Part shown: positions 1-5,434 of the stretch, one piece after another
How the letters are laid out: each line of letters starts with the position of its first letter
How positions within the stretch are numbered: the stretch's first letter is position 1
From: a virus
Length of the DNA stretch: 22,350 bases
IMG/VR virus record: IMGVR_UViG_3300046169_000003
Coordinates: 1 to 22,350 of that record
Strand: one strand, 5' to 3'
Translations under genes and position numbers: made by a program
Notes under the pieces: model-generated
What the model saw: the letters and a program-made list of their open reading frames with translations, nothing else
Database searches by the model: none
Told to the model about the DNA's origin: nothing

Positions 1-1
1 A

Positions 2-310
2 GATAGATACATAGTAGATAACAGACGAATGGCTTTTGTACTTTGTAGAGATGTTTTAGAGATGGGATGGACACAAATAGCTAGAGAGTTTAAACTCAAT
101 CACGCTAGTGTTATGCACCACTACAAAAAGCACAAAGATTTAATTATATTTGACGAATACTACAGAGATAAGTATTTAGATATGCTTGAGGTGTTTAAGT
201 TACAAATAGACTATGTAGAGCCAAAAGAGCTAATTAGAGAAGTAGTAAACATCAAAAGAAAGAGATATAACGATTATTTAAAACAAAAACTAAAAAACAA
301 TGAAAACTAA
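2..310 (+). CDS. DnaA domain-IV-like DNA-binding protein, 5' partial
   Basis: The frame is open from base 2, so the gene is probably cut by the window edge; an internal ATG lies at 29. Translation of the first 45 or so codons gives a basic stretch (DNRRMAFVLCRD) followed by a helix-turn-helix pattern (WTQIAREFKLNHASVMHHYK). This resembles the C-terminal DnaA-box-binding domain of DnaA, whose signature has a conserved R/A-rich helix and then I-G--F----H-TV-HA-. No AAA+ ATPase region can be seen in what is present. The remainder is a charged helical tail. It overlaps the next gene by 11 bases. In phages, stand-alone DnaA-C-like domains usually sit in replication or regulatory modules, which fits the neighbours. 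Binding to DnaA boxes is inferred from the fold only. Confidence 0.7.
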   Translation, partial: DRYIVDNRRMAFVLCRDVLEMGWTQIAREFKLNHASVMHHYKKHKDLIIFDEYYRDKYLDMLEVFKLQIDYVEPKELIREVVNIKRKRYNDYLKQKLKNNEN

Positions 311-527
311 ATTATCACAGAAACAGAAAGTATTAAGACATCTTAAAGAGATTGGACCAATAACACCATTAGATGCTTTTAATGATTATGCAATTATGAG
401 ACTAACCTCCAGGATATGCGAATTAAAAGATGAAGGTTATGATATAAAATCAGAACTTATATCAAGTCAAAACAGATTTAACGAAAAAGTTTCATTCTCT
501 AAATATACACTCAATGAGAAGAATTAG
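300..527 (+). CDS. Small helix-turn-helix phage protein
   Basis: This 75-residue protein has a winged-helix-like pattern: an N-terminal helix (QKQKVLRHLKEIG), then PITPLDAFNDYAIMRLTSRI and CELKDEGYDIKSE. That order matches the small phage helix-turn-helix family PF14090, in which 'I-T-L-A----I--L--RI--L---GY-I' is typical. It is probably a DNA-binding accessory protein of the replication/regulation module. It starts inside the last codons of the preceding gene and overlaps the following one by 14 bases, so it is part of one tightly packed transcription unit. Target and exact role cannot be read from the sequence. Confidence 0.75.
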   Translation: MKTKLSQKQKVLRHLKEIGPITPLDAFNDYAIMRLTSRICELKDEGYDIKSELISSQNRFNEKVSFSKYTLNEKN

Positions 528-1218
528 AGTAGAAAAGTCCACTAACTATACAACTATAAACAATGAGTTTATATTTAACAAGGACTTATCGTTAAAAGCT
601 AAGGGATTGCTATGCCATCTCTTGGCTTTACCTAACGACTGGAAGTTATACGTTGAGGAGGTAGAGAAATGGCATACAGACGGCAAGGCTGCAATTTACT
701 CAGCGTTTAAGGAGCTGACATCTAATGGCTATATGAAACGAGAGCAAAAACGTGAAAAAGGTAAGATAGTTTCTTGGGATTATATAGTCTTTGAGAAACC
801 ACATACCGATTTTCAAGAAATAGAAAAGTTAGATATAGAAAAATTAGATATAGAAAATCGACCACTACTAAATACTAATAATACTAAATACTTAAATAAA
901 CTAAATACTGATAATACTAAAACAGAAGGAGATTATCCTTTTGAATTAAATTTAGAGGCTTGGAATTTATGGAAAGAATTTAGGAAAGAGCAATTTAGAA
1001 CTACCTATAAAAAACTAGGAGAAGCTGCTGCTATTTCTAAGCTATTAAGAATCTCCAACAACAACAAAGAAAACCAGGCGCAAATTATCCAGCAGTCTAT
1101 AGAGAATGGATGGAAGGGATTGTTTGAGCTTAAAACAGAAAAACAAACCAAAGTCCAAAAGATACTAACTAACTATCAGAAAGGACTTGAAATGATAAAC
1201 AAAGAATATGATGACTAA
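514..1218 (+). CDS. Winged-helix replication-initiator-like protein
   Basis: The 234-residue protein starts with a beta-strand segment (VEKSTNYTTINNEFIF) and a winged-helix domain over roughly residues 1-95. The stretch LSLKAKGLLCHLLALPNDWK and the later IYSAFKELTSNGYMKRE are typical of phage replication initiators and DnaD-like helicase-recruiting proteins (HTH_36 type). A low-complexity Asn/Thr/Lys/Leu linker (about residues 104-138) follows, then a helical C-terminal domain (WNLWKEFRKEQFRTTYKK, later IIQQSIENGWKGLFE) of the kind found at DnaD/gpO-like C termini. The DNA encoding the linker is repeated and very AT-rich (see 826-855 and 868-920), as in lambdoid O genes where the origin lies inside the gene. 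The role as initiator is inferred from domain order and context. Confidence 0.72.
   Translation: MRRIRVEKSTNYTTINNEFIFNKDLSLKAKGLLCHLLALPNDWKLYVEEVEKWHTDGKAAIYSAFKELTSNGYMKREQKREKGKIVSWDYIVFEKPHTDFQEIEKLDIEKLDIENRPLLNTNNTKYLNKLNTDNTKTEGDYPFELNLEAWNLWKEFRKEQFRTTYKKLGEAAAISKLLRISNNNKENQAQIIQQSIENGWKGLFELKTEKQTKVQKILTNYQKGLEMINKEYDD
826..855 (+). repeat. 15-bp tandem repeat in the initiator gene
   Basis: Two adjacent 15-base units, 826-840 and 841-855, are identical except at their third base (AAG versus AAA). They encode KLDIE twice. They sit at the start of the linker-coding region of the replication gene, just before the iteron-like repeats. Confidence 0.85.
868..920 (+). repeat. Iteron-like AT-rich direct repeats, candidate replication origin
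   Basis: A 20-base unit at 868-887 recurs at 901-920 with one mismatch and a 33-base period. The hexamer AATACT occurs five times within 48 bases, starting at 871, 880, 887, 904 and 913. The block is almost entirely A/T and C. It lies in the linker-coding part of the replication-initiator-like gene, where lambda-type phages carry iterons and an AT-rich unwinding region. The repetition is seen directly; origin function is inference, because a low-complexity protein linker alone could also produce it. Confidence 0.5.
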
Positions 1219-1459
1219 AGAACAAACAGCAGAGCTTAATTTATTAATCGCTACCTTTAGGTGCTTTAATGAGCAACTATACAATCTAAAAGGCTCACAT
1301 TCTGGAGTAGTAAAGATGAAGTTTAATAGGCTAGTAAAAGTGGCTAATCAATATGAGAGAGAGATAGTCCAATGGACAGAGGGAAGCGAACAACTAGAGC
1401 TGATATATGACAGCCTAATGGAAGTATTAATAGAAGTTAAAAAGCAAGTAAATGAGTAA
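1208..1459 (+). CDS. Small helical protein of unknown function
   Basis: I do not recognise this 83-residue protein. It is predicted largely helical: LNLLIATFRCFNEQLYNLK, then FNRLVKVANQYEREIVQW, ending in an acidic/hydrophobic helix. It begins with two consecutive ATG codons (1208 and 1211) inside the end of the initiator-like gene and ends in an ATGAGTAA overlap with the next small gene. The tight packing and the absence of internal stops support a real gene in the replication operon. Confidence 0.6.
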   Translation: MMTKEQTAELNLLIATFRCFNEQLYNLKGSHSGVVKMKFNRLVKVANQYEREIVQWTEGSEQLELIYDSLMEVLIEVKKQVNE

Positions 1460-1619
1460 ATATTACGAGATTAAAAAACGTGAAGATGTAACGGTTAAAA
1501 ATATGCTTGAGATATATGGTAAAAGCTCTAAATATCGAAAGAAAATAACTTGGGACACATTATACTTAATAACTGGATGGACACACATACAACAAACTAA
1601 AGATGAAAGACAAAAGTAA
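1452..1619 (+). CDS. 55-residue protein of unknown function
   Basis: This short frame runs from the ATG of an ATGAGTAA overlap with the preceding gene to a TAA that overlaps the next gene by 17 bases. The product begins MSKYYEIKKREDVTVKNMLE and continues YGKSSKYRKKITWDTLYLIT; it is basic and has no recognisable domain. It fills what would otherwise be an unexplained 140-base gap in a fully packed operon, which is the main reason to call it. Confidence 0.55.
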   Translation: MSKYYEIKKREDVTVKNMLEIYGKSSKYRKKITWDTLYLITGWTHIQQTKDERQK

Positions 1620-2010
1620 ACAAGTGTGGTATTTATATGCTCACGACATTAAAGAACTAAAAAGAGAATGCTATGAGATAATAGCTACGCTTTACGTTCA
1701 GCTAGGACAAGCTCCAGAAGCTGAAATAGTAGTACAGATGACTAATTTATTTTGTAATGACTTAGCTACTAACTATGGCTCAATGGAATTAGATGAGGTA
1801 AAGTTTGCTCTTAATAAACACATAAGAGAGAACGATGGTCCACATTTTGTTAATGTTCCAACGTGGAATGAAGCTCTTAGAAGTTACAAGATGACTAAAG
1901 CACTTAAAAAGCAGACTAATCAAATAGACCAATACGAAGTCTATAAAAAGCGTGTTGAGTCTTTTAGCAAGGCAATAGATAAGAGAGAGATTAAAAAGAT
2001 AGGCAAATGA
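1603..2010 (+). CDS. Phage protein of unknown function, possibly replication-associated
   Basis: The 135-residue protein is helical and charged. The core LFCNDLATNYGSMELDEVKF, then ALNKHIRENDGPHFVNVPTW and LRSYK, resembles a pattern I associate with small proteins of replication modules in Bacteroidota phages (a 'f--lt-dEi--Af--g------lsv-t----l--Y' motif). I cannot name the family with certainty. Such genes often sit next to the initiator and may act in helicase loading, but that is a guess from position. Its stop overlaps the ATG of the methyltransferase gene (ATGA), so the two are translationally coupled. Confidence 0.6.
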   Translation: MKDKSKQVWYLYAHDIKELKRECYEIIATLYVQLGQAPEAEIVVQMTNLFCNDLATNYGSMELDEVKFALNKHIRENDGPHFVNVPTWNEALRSYKMTKALKKQTNQIDQYEVYKKRVESFSKAIDKREIKKIGK

Positions 2011-2641
2011 AGATATTAAATTTATACGCTTGTTTAGGTGGTAATCGCTATAAGTGGGGAGATGAACACGAGATTACAGCAGTAGAGTTAGATGAAGAAC
2101 TAGCTAATTTATATCAAGAGAGGTTTCCTAATGATACAGTAATAGTAACTGATGCACATCAATATCTAATTGACAACTATAAAGAGTTCGATTTTATATG
2201 GACTTCGCCATTTTGTCCAACACATTCAAGAGCAAGATATTGGGCGATAGGTGCAAATGGTAAAAGTCCAATTTATCCAGATATGAAACTTTATCAAGAA
2301 ATATTATTGCTAGATTATCATTTTAAAGGTAAATATGTTGTTGAGAATGTTATACCATACTATCAACCAATGTTAAATCCTAAAAAAAGAGGTAGACATT
2401 TATATTGGACTAATTTTAATCTACCGAGTGATTTAGGAGATAGGAGTGCTAAAGTTTGTCAAGGTAAAGATGAGCTTAATAGATTATGTGAATTTCATAA
2501 ATTTGATTTTAACAGATATAAAGGAGAACAAAATAAAGTAAGGATAGAAATGCAGTTAATTCTGAATTAGGTTTACATATTTTAAATCAAGCTCAAGGTA
2601 TAATACAAGACAGAAAAATTAAACAAACAGAATTATTCTAA
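2007..2641 (+). CDS. C5-cytosine DNA methyltransferase, phage type, frameshifted near its 3' end
   Basis: The product has the order of motifs of C5-cytosine methyltransferases. The SAM-binding motif I is LNLYACLGGN (residues 4-13). An acidic strand AVELDEE follows. The catalytic loop TSPFCPTHSRAR has the probable nucleophile C70 (SPFCP in place of PPCQ). Motif IV is VVENV (111-115), and RGRHLYWTNF (128-137) follows. It is short, lacking a large target-recognition domain, like other phage versions. The frame entered at the ATG stops at 2568-2570. In another frame, 2537-2641 encodes RNAVNSELGLHILNQAQ and more, the usual family C terminus, and ends as TAATG with the next gene. A one-base loss around 2538-2549 explains this. 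Restored length would be about 211 residues. Likely role: methylating phage DNA against host restriction. Confidence 0.85.
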
Positions 2642-3031
2642 TGCCAACGACAATAAGTAAACTAAAGAAAAAGCTAGACATATTGTTTAGTCAGTACATA
2701 AGACGTAGAAATGCAGACCACTTAGGTAGAGTTAAGTGCTTTCACTTGTGGAGTAGAGAAACATTGGAAAGAGCAACAAGCTGGACACTTTCAGAGTCGC
2801 AGTCATCACTCTACTCGTTGGGATGAGGTAAACGTACAAGTGCAATGCGTTAAGTGCAATATGTTTAGACAAGGAGAGCAATATAAGTTTGGACTATACT
2901 TAGACGATAGGTTTGGAGATGGCACAGCAGAGGAGTTAGAATACAGAGCAAAGACAATAGTAAAACTAAACAGAGTAGACTATGAAGAAGCAATCGAAAG
3001 GTATAAACAAAAGATTAGAGAGCTGGATTAA
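2641..3031 (+). CDS. NinG/Rap-like recombination protein, frameshifted
   Basis: The first frame (2641-2826) begins MPTTISKLKKKLDILFSQYI and the later frame (up to 3031) contains QCVKCNMFRQGEQYKFGLYL. Dropping one base at about 2743 joins them into TCGVEKHWKEQQAGHFQSRS, then HHSTRWDEVNVQVQC and the CxxC of QCVKCNM. That is the zinc-binding, HNH-like core of lambda NinG (Rap), a protein acting on recombination intermediates such as D-loops and Holliday junctions. The restored protein has about 129 residues. It starts at a TAATG junction with the restored methyltransferase frame. As written, the sequence would yield only a truncated protein without the zinc site. Family assignment is strong; whether the frameshift is biological is uncertain. 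Confidence 0.82.
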
Positions 3032-3043
3032 CAATCGATTGTT
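3030..3043. promoter_or_regulatory. 14-bp perfect palindrome, possible operator
   Basis: AACAATCGATTGTT is a perfect 14-base palindrome overlapping the NinG stop codon. With no spacer loop it looks more like a dimeric protein-binding site than an RNA hairpin. It lies about 20 bases upstream of a promoter-like sequence and may regulate the genes starting at 3101. Function is inferred. Confidence 0.4.
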
Positions 3044-3065
3044 TAAAACTTTAGACCCAAGAAGA

Positions 3066-3095
3066 TTGGATAATTGAATCTATTTTATATATTTA
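3066..3095 (+). promoter_or_regulatory. Possible Bacteroidota-type promoter
   Basis: TTG at 3066-3068, a 19-base spacer and TATATTTA at 3088-3095 resemble the Bacteroidota -33 (TTTG/TTG) and -7 (TAnnTTTG) elements, with one mismatch in the -7 box. This is the largest gap (3032-3100) in the left half of the window. The expected transcription start would be only a few bases before the ATG at 3101, which is unusual, so support is weak. Confidence 0.3.
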
Positions 3096-3100
3096 CAATA

Positions 3101-3463
3101 ATGAAGAAAACAGTAATATTCGAGGGAGGAGTGAACAAGGTAAGCACTCTAGCAGACGGAACTCTTAGTATAAACATACATACTCAAGAGCTACCAGAAG
3201 AAACAATGATGAGAGTGTTTAGCTTACGTAAGTCTCCTGGAATGGTTTTAATAAGCTCTGACGATATAAGCAAGGCAGAGGTTGAAGAGGTTGAGAAGTT
3301 TACCACAGACTTTGAAGTTGGTAAGACTAAGACAGCTTCACAAAGATTAAGAGCTGTATTATATAGAGTATGGGAGCAAAGCGAACAAGCCTATGATTTT
3401 CCTATATGGTATGAGTCACAGATGGAAAGGATAATAAATAAGTATAAGACAACACTTGAGTAA
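3101..3463 (+). CDS. Conserved-looking phage protein of unknown function
   Basis: The product starts MKKTVIFEGGVNKVSTLADG and has a beta-rich first half (TLSINIHTQELP, MVLISSDDISKAEVEEVEKF) and a helical C terminus (SQRLRAVLYRVWEQ, then FPIWYESQMERIINKYK). The C-terminal pattern 'SQRLRAVLYR-WEQ' followed by an aromatic/E-rich helix looks like a conserved phage family, but I know no function for it. I chose the ATG at 3101. An in-frame TTG at 3074 would add nine hydrophobic residues and lies inside the promoter-like stretch. The stop overlaps the next frame as TTGAGTAA. Confidence 0.65.
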   Translation: MKKTVIFEGGVNKVSTLADGTLSINIHTQELPEETMMRVFSLRKSPGMVLISSDDISKAEVEEVEKFTTDFEVGKTKTASQRLRAVLYRVWEQSEQAYDFPIWYESQMERIINKYKTTLE

Positions 3464-3677
3464 TAATAGGGCGACCAGGCATCAAGAGATATGGAAGAGA
3501 ACGAAGAACGGACTAGAGCTTGTATTACCCAAAAAGATTAAAACAGATATAGGATTTCAGCTAATGTTTGGACATAGAGAGGACTATAGAGTAGAAGAAA
3601 AAAGAATAGAAGATAACGCAAACAGATACCAAGCAAAAACATATTTAAGTATTGAAGATTTTAAGCAGCATATTTAG
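3456..3677 (+). CDS. Small basic protein of unknown function, TTG start
   Basis: The 73-residue frame has no ATG until about residue 33. The only early start is TTG at 3456, which overlaps the previous stop exactly as ATG does at 1452 (TTGAGTAA versus ATGAGTAA). The product (RATRHQEIWKRTKNGLELVL, then a tail AKTYLSIEDFKQHI) is basic and unrecognised. Its 3' end overlaps a small membrane-protein frame. The coding style and packing favour a real gene, but the start is uncertain. Confidence 0.5.
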   Translation: MSNNRATRHQEIWKRTKNGLELVLPKKIKTDIGFQLMFGHREDYRVEEKRIEDNANRYQAKTYLSIEDFKQHI

Positions 3678-3804
3678 AACACTATTTGCACTGTTAGTTA
3701 TAATCAGTTGTTTGCCTATATTTGTATTAATATTCTTACACTTTTTTATAGTGGGATTTGTAGCAGAAGAAAATAAAAGGAATGAAGATAGTAGCATCAG
3801 TTAG
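3652..3804 (+). CDS. 50-residue membrane protein, TTG start
   Basis: This frame starts at TTG (3652), overlaps the preceding gene by 26 bases and the next by 23, and explains the stretch 3678-3781. The product begins MKILSSIFRTLFALLVIISC (with TTG read as Met) and continues LPIFVLIFLHFFIVGFVAEE before a charged tail. Residues of about 8-40 are almost uninterrupted hydrophobic, enough for one long or two short membrane spans. A basic N terminus and an acidic/basic C terminus flank them. It could be a small membrane modulator such as an exclusion or lysis-related peptide, but nothing in the sequence decides this. Confidence 0.5.
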   Translation: MKILSSIFRTLFALLVIISCLPIFVLIFLHFFIVGFVAEENKRNEDSSIS

Positions 3805-3979
3805 TATAGAGGTTAGAGTAGACGATACAGAGCTATTAGACGATGCTAAGGAAAGAGCAATAGACGAACTAATAGACTCTTTAGAGGATTGGATAAACAA
3901 TAATGGTATTCCTCCAATAATATCTATAGAGTATAAGTTACCAGAATACGATGACAACGATATAGAATTTTTAAACTAA
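3782..3979 (+). CDS. Small acidic protein of unknown function
   Basis: The 65-residue protein is very acidic and has a beta-alpha-beta pattern: MKIVASVSIEVRVDDTELLD, a helix AKERAIDELIDSLEDWI, then IPPIISIEYKLPEYDDND. No family is recognised. Such small acidic phage proteins are sometimes DNA mimics or inhibitors of host proteins, but that is speculation here. The stop forms TAATG with the HNH gene, indicating coupled translation. Confidence 0.6.
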   Translation: MKIVASVSIEVRVDDTELLDDAKERAIDELIDSLEDWINNNGIPPIISIEYKLPEYDDNDIEFLN

Positions 3980-4320
3980 TGCCAAGTCTACCAAAGGGAA
4001 AGAAAAAGAAATGGATAGCAAGTAGCAAAAAGACTACTGGCTTTACAGAGAAGCATAAGAGCGAGAACTATGACTTCTATAATAGTAGAGCTTGGAGAAA
4101 CCTTAGGAAGTGGCACATAGAACGAGAGCCACATTGTCGCTGGTGTACTGAGGAAGGCAAAGTAAATTATAAAGATAAGATAATCATAGACCACATTATA
4201 GAGATTAAAGATGGTGGAGATAGACTAAACCAAGATAACCTAATGACTTTATGTCTACCACATCACAATCAGAAGACAGCGTGGGCAAAATCAAAACGTA
4301 AAAGAAATGGCAAAGAGTAA
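3979..4320 (+). CDS. HNH endonuclease
   Basis: The 113-residue protein has a lysine-rich N terminus, the conserved NSRAWRNLRKWHI stretch and a complete HNH site. CRWC (C53, C56) and C92/HH (95-96) supply the zinc ligands, and DHIIEIKDGGDRLNQDNLMT (from D71) supplies the catalytic His and the Asn. This is the standard small phage HNH protein found next to terminase genes. In HK97-like phages such proteins work with the terminase during DNA cutting for packaging. Here only the small genes at 4307-4818 and a non-coding stretch separate it from the small terminase, so a packaging role is plausible. It overlaps the next gene by 14 bases. Confidence 0.88.
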   Translation: MPSLPKGKKKKWIASSKKTTGFTEKHKSENYDFYNSRAWRNLRKWHIEREPHCRWCTEEGKVNYKDKIIIDHIIEIKDGGDRLNQDNLMTLCLPHHNQKTAWAKSKRKRNGKE

Positions 4321-4594
4321 ATACTACTACGACTATACAAGGAATAGAGATGAAGCTAAAGAAGTTATAGAGGACTTAAAGAGTAATCCTATACCAAACT
4401 ACTATGTAGGTAATACTTATGGTTATGAAGCTCGTAAAGTATGTGAGGACTGGGATTTAAGCTATAACTTAGGAACAGCAGTAACCTATCTACTTAGAAG
4501 TAGTTACAAGCACGATAGTCCATATGATTGCATACAGAAGGCTATAAATCATTTACAATTTGAATTAGATAAACTAAACAACAGAGAACAATGA
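4307..4594 (+). CDS. DUF3310-like protein
   Basis: The 95-residue product has an N-terminal YYYDYTRNRDEAKEVIEDLK and then VCEDWDLSYNLGTAVTYLLR followed by SSYKHDSPYDCIQKAINHLQ. This matches the DUF3310 pattern of a compact helical domain with 'f--GNaiKYl-Ra--K----eDL-KA--yl'. DUF3310 proteins are common in tailed phages and have been linked to nucleotide metabolism by annotation only. The HY motif often present at the start of this family is not clear here. It overlaps the HNH gene by 14 bases and the next by 4 (ATGA). Confidence 0.65.
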   Translation: MAKSKYYYDYTRNRDEAKEVIEDLKSNPIPNYYVGNTYGYEARKVCEDWDLSYNLGTAVTYLLRSSYKHDSPYDCIQKAINHLQFELDKLNNREQ

Positions 4595-4818
4595 CAAGCG
4601 AACTAATAGACTTATTCGAGGAAGCAAAGAGAATAATAGATAAGCAAGAGGAATTAATTAAGATGCAACAATCTTTAATTAAGACAATGCAACAAGGACT
4701 GCAAGGAGTAGAACTAAATGAGTTACTACTAAAGAAACAACTAGCAGACTTACAAGAGGAACTAGAAACTATTACAAAAGATTATATAGATGTAATGGGG
4801 GGGGGCGAAAAAGTATAA
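4591..4818 (+). CDS. Short coiled-coil protein
   Basis: The 75-residue product is almost wholly helical with heptad-like spacing (LIDLFEEAKRIIDKQEELIK, MQQSLIKTMQQGL, LLLKKQLADLQEELETITKD). This suggests an oligomeric coiled coil. A run of nine G residues (4797-4805) encodes Gly-Gly-Gly three codons before a short end. A one-base error in that run would change the C terminus. Function unknown. Confidence 0.6.
   Translation: MTSELIDLFEEAKRIIDKQEELIKMQQSLIKTMQQGLQGVELNELLLKKQLADLQEELETITKDYIDVMGGGEKV
4797..4805 (+). repeat. Nine-base poly-G run
   Basis: An uninterrupted G9 tract occurs near the 3' end of the coiled-coil gene in otherwise AT-rich DNA. It would be prone to slippage and to sequencing miscounts, so the reading frame after it is less certain. 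Confidence 0.9.
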
Positions 4819-4960
4819 CCAATATGTCAGTACATCGCACGGGGGAGCTTTCATTTTTCTTACGCAAAATTAAATCTAAATCGTGTGGGTATAGATATAC
4901 CAAACTAAAACCAGTTTAAGTTCAGTATGTTAGTTGTAATATGGCCAAGCTAAAAATAAA
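4819..4960. other. Non-coding region before the small terminase, candidate packaging site
   Basis: No convincing gene lies in these 142 bases. They hold a GC-rich island (GCACGGGGGAGC, about 4837-4850). They also hold an inverted repeat GGTATA-GA-TATACC (4888-4901) and a second short one, AAACT/AGTTT (4902-4917). The position immediately upstream of the terminase operon, in a genome where genes otherwise overlap, is where cos or pac sites of HK97-like phages lie. Cleavage site and end type cannot be determined from sequence alone. Confidence 0.4.
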
Positions 4961-5434
4961 ATGAGAGGGAGAAAAAAAATACCAACAAAAGTAAAGGAGC
5001 TAAAAGGTACTATTGAAAAGTCTCGACTAGTGGGAAACGAGATGGAGACTTCGGCAGTTGTCTCAATGCCTCTAGCTCCCTCCTTTCTCAATAAACAAGG
5101 CGCAGACGAATGGGACTTAGTCACTAACGAACTAGCCAATATAAAGATGTTACATCTAACTGACTTATCAATCTTAGCAGCGTACTGTAACGAGATAGGT
5201 ATTTACAGAGAGATAGCTCAAGAGTTACAAGGTAACTTTACAGAACAGACCGTTGACAAAGATGGTAGGTTGAGGTCTAGTAAGATTGCACCAAAGTACA
5301 AGGTTATGCAAAACGCTTTACAAAACGCAATGAAAATTGCTACGCAATTTGGTTTCACTCCGAGCAGTAGAGCTTCCCTTAGTATGCCAGAGCAAGATGA
5401 GGAAAGGACTGACGATTTTAATTTTTTTGACTAA
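4961..5434 (+). CDS. terS: Terminase small subunit, P27 family
   Basis: The 157-residue protein begins RGRKKIPTKVKELKGTIEKS, the basic start typical of P27-type small terminases (Terminase_4). The helices DEWDLVTNELANIKMLHLTD and LSILAAYCNEIGIYREIAQE and the conserved KIAPKYKVMQNALQNAMKIA / FGFTPSSRASL region follow. It recognises phage DNA and hands it to the large subunit for packaging into the prohead. Length is typical. Position upstream of the large subunit fits, although a methyltransferase gene separates the two. Its stop forms a TAATG junction with that gene. Confidence 0.9.
   Translation: MRGRKKIPTKVKELKGTIEKSRLVGNEMETSAVVSMPLAPSFLNKQGADEWDLVTNELANIKMLHLTDLSILAAYCNEIGIYREIAQELQGNFTEQTVDKDGRLRSSKIAPKYKVMQNALQNAMKIATQFGFTPSSRASLSMPEQDEERTDDFNFFD

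Noticed and set aside
3074-3100. TTG start that would lengthen the gene at 3101
   Set aside because: It would add nine hydrophobic residues encoded by a promoter-like A/T stretch; the ATG at 3101 gives a typical start.
3717-3724. TATATTTG, exact match to the Bacteroidota -7 box
   Set aside because: It falls within the hydrophobic codons of the small membrane-protein frame and has no suitably spaced -33 element; probably chance.
3736-3957. Minus-strand Ser-rich frame
   Set aside because: Antisense to the acidic protein gene at 3782; its Ser/Ile composition simply mirrors GAT/GAA-rich codons.
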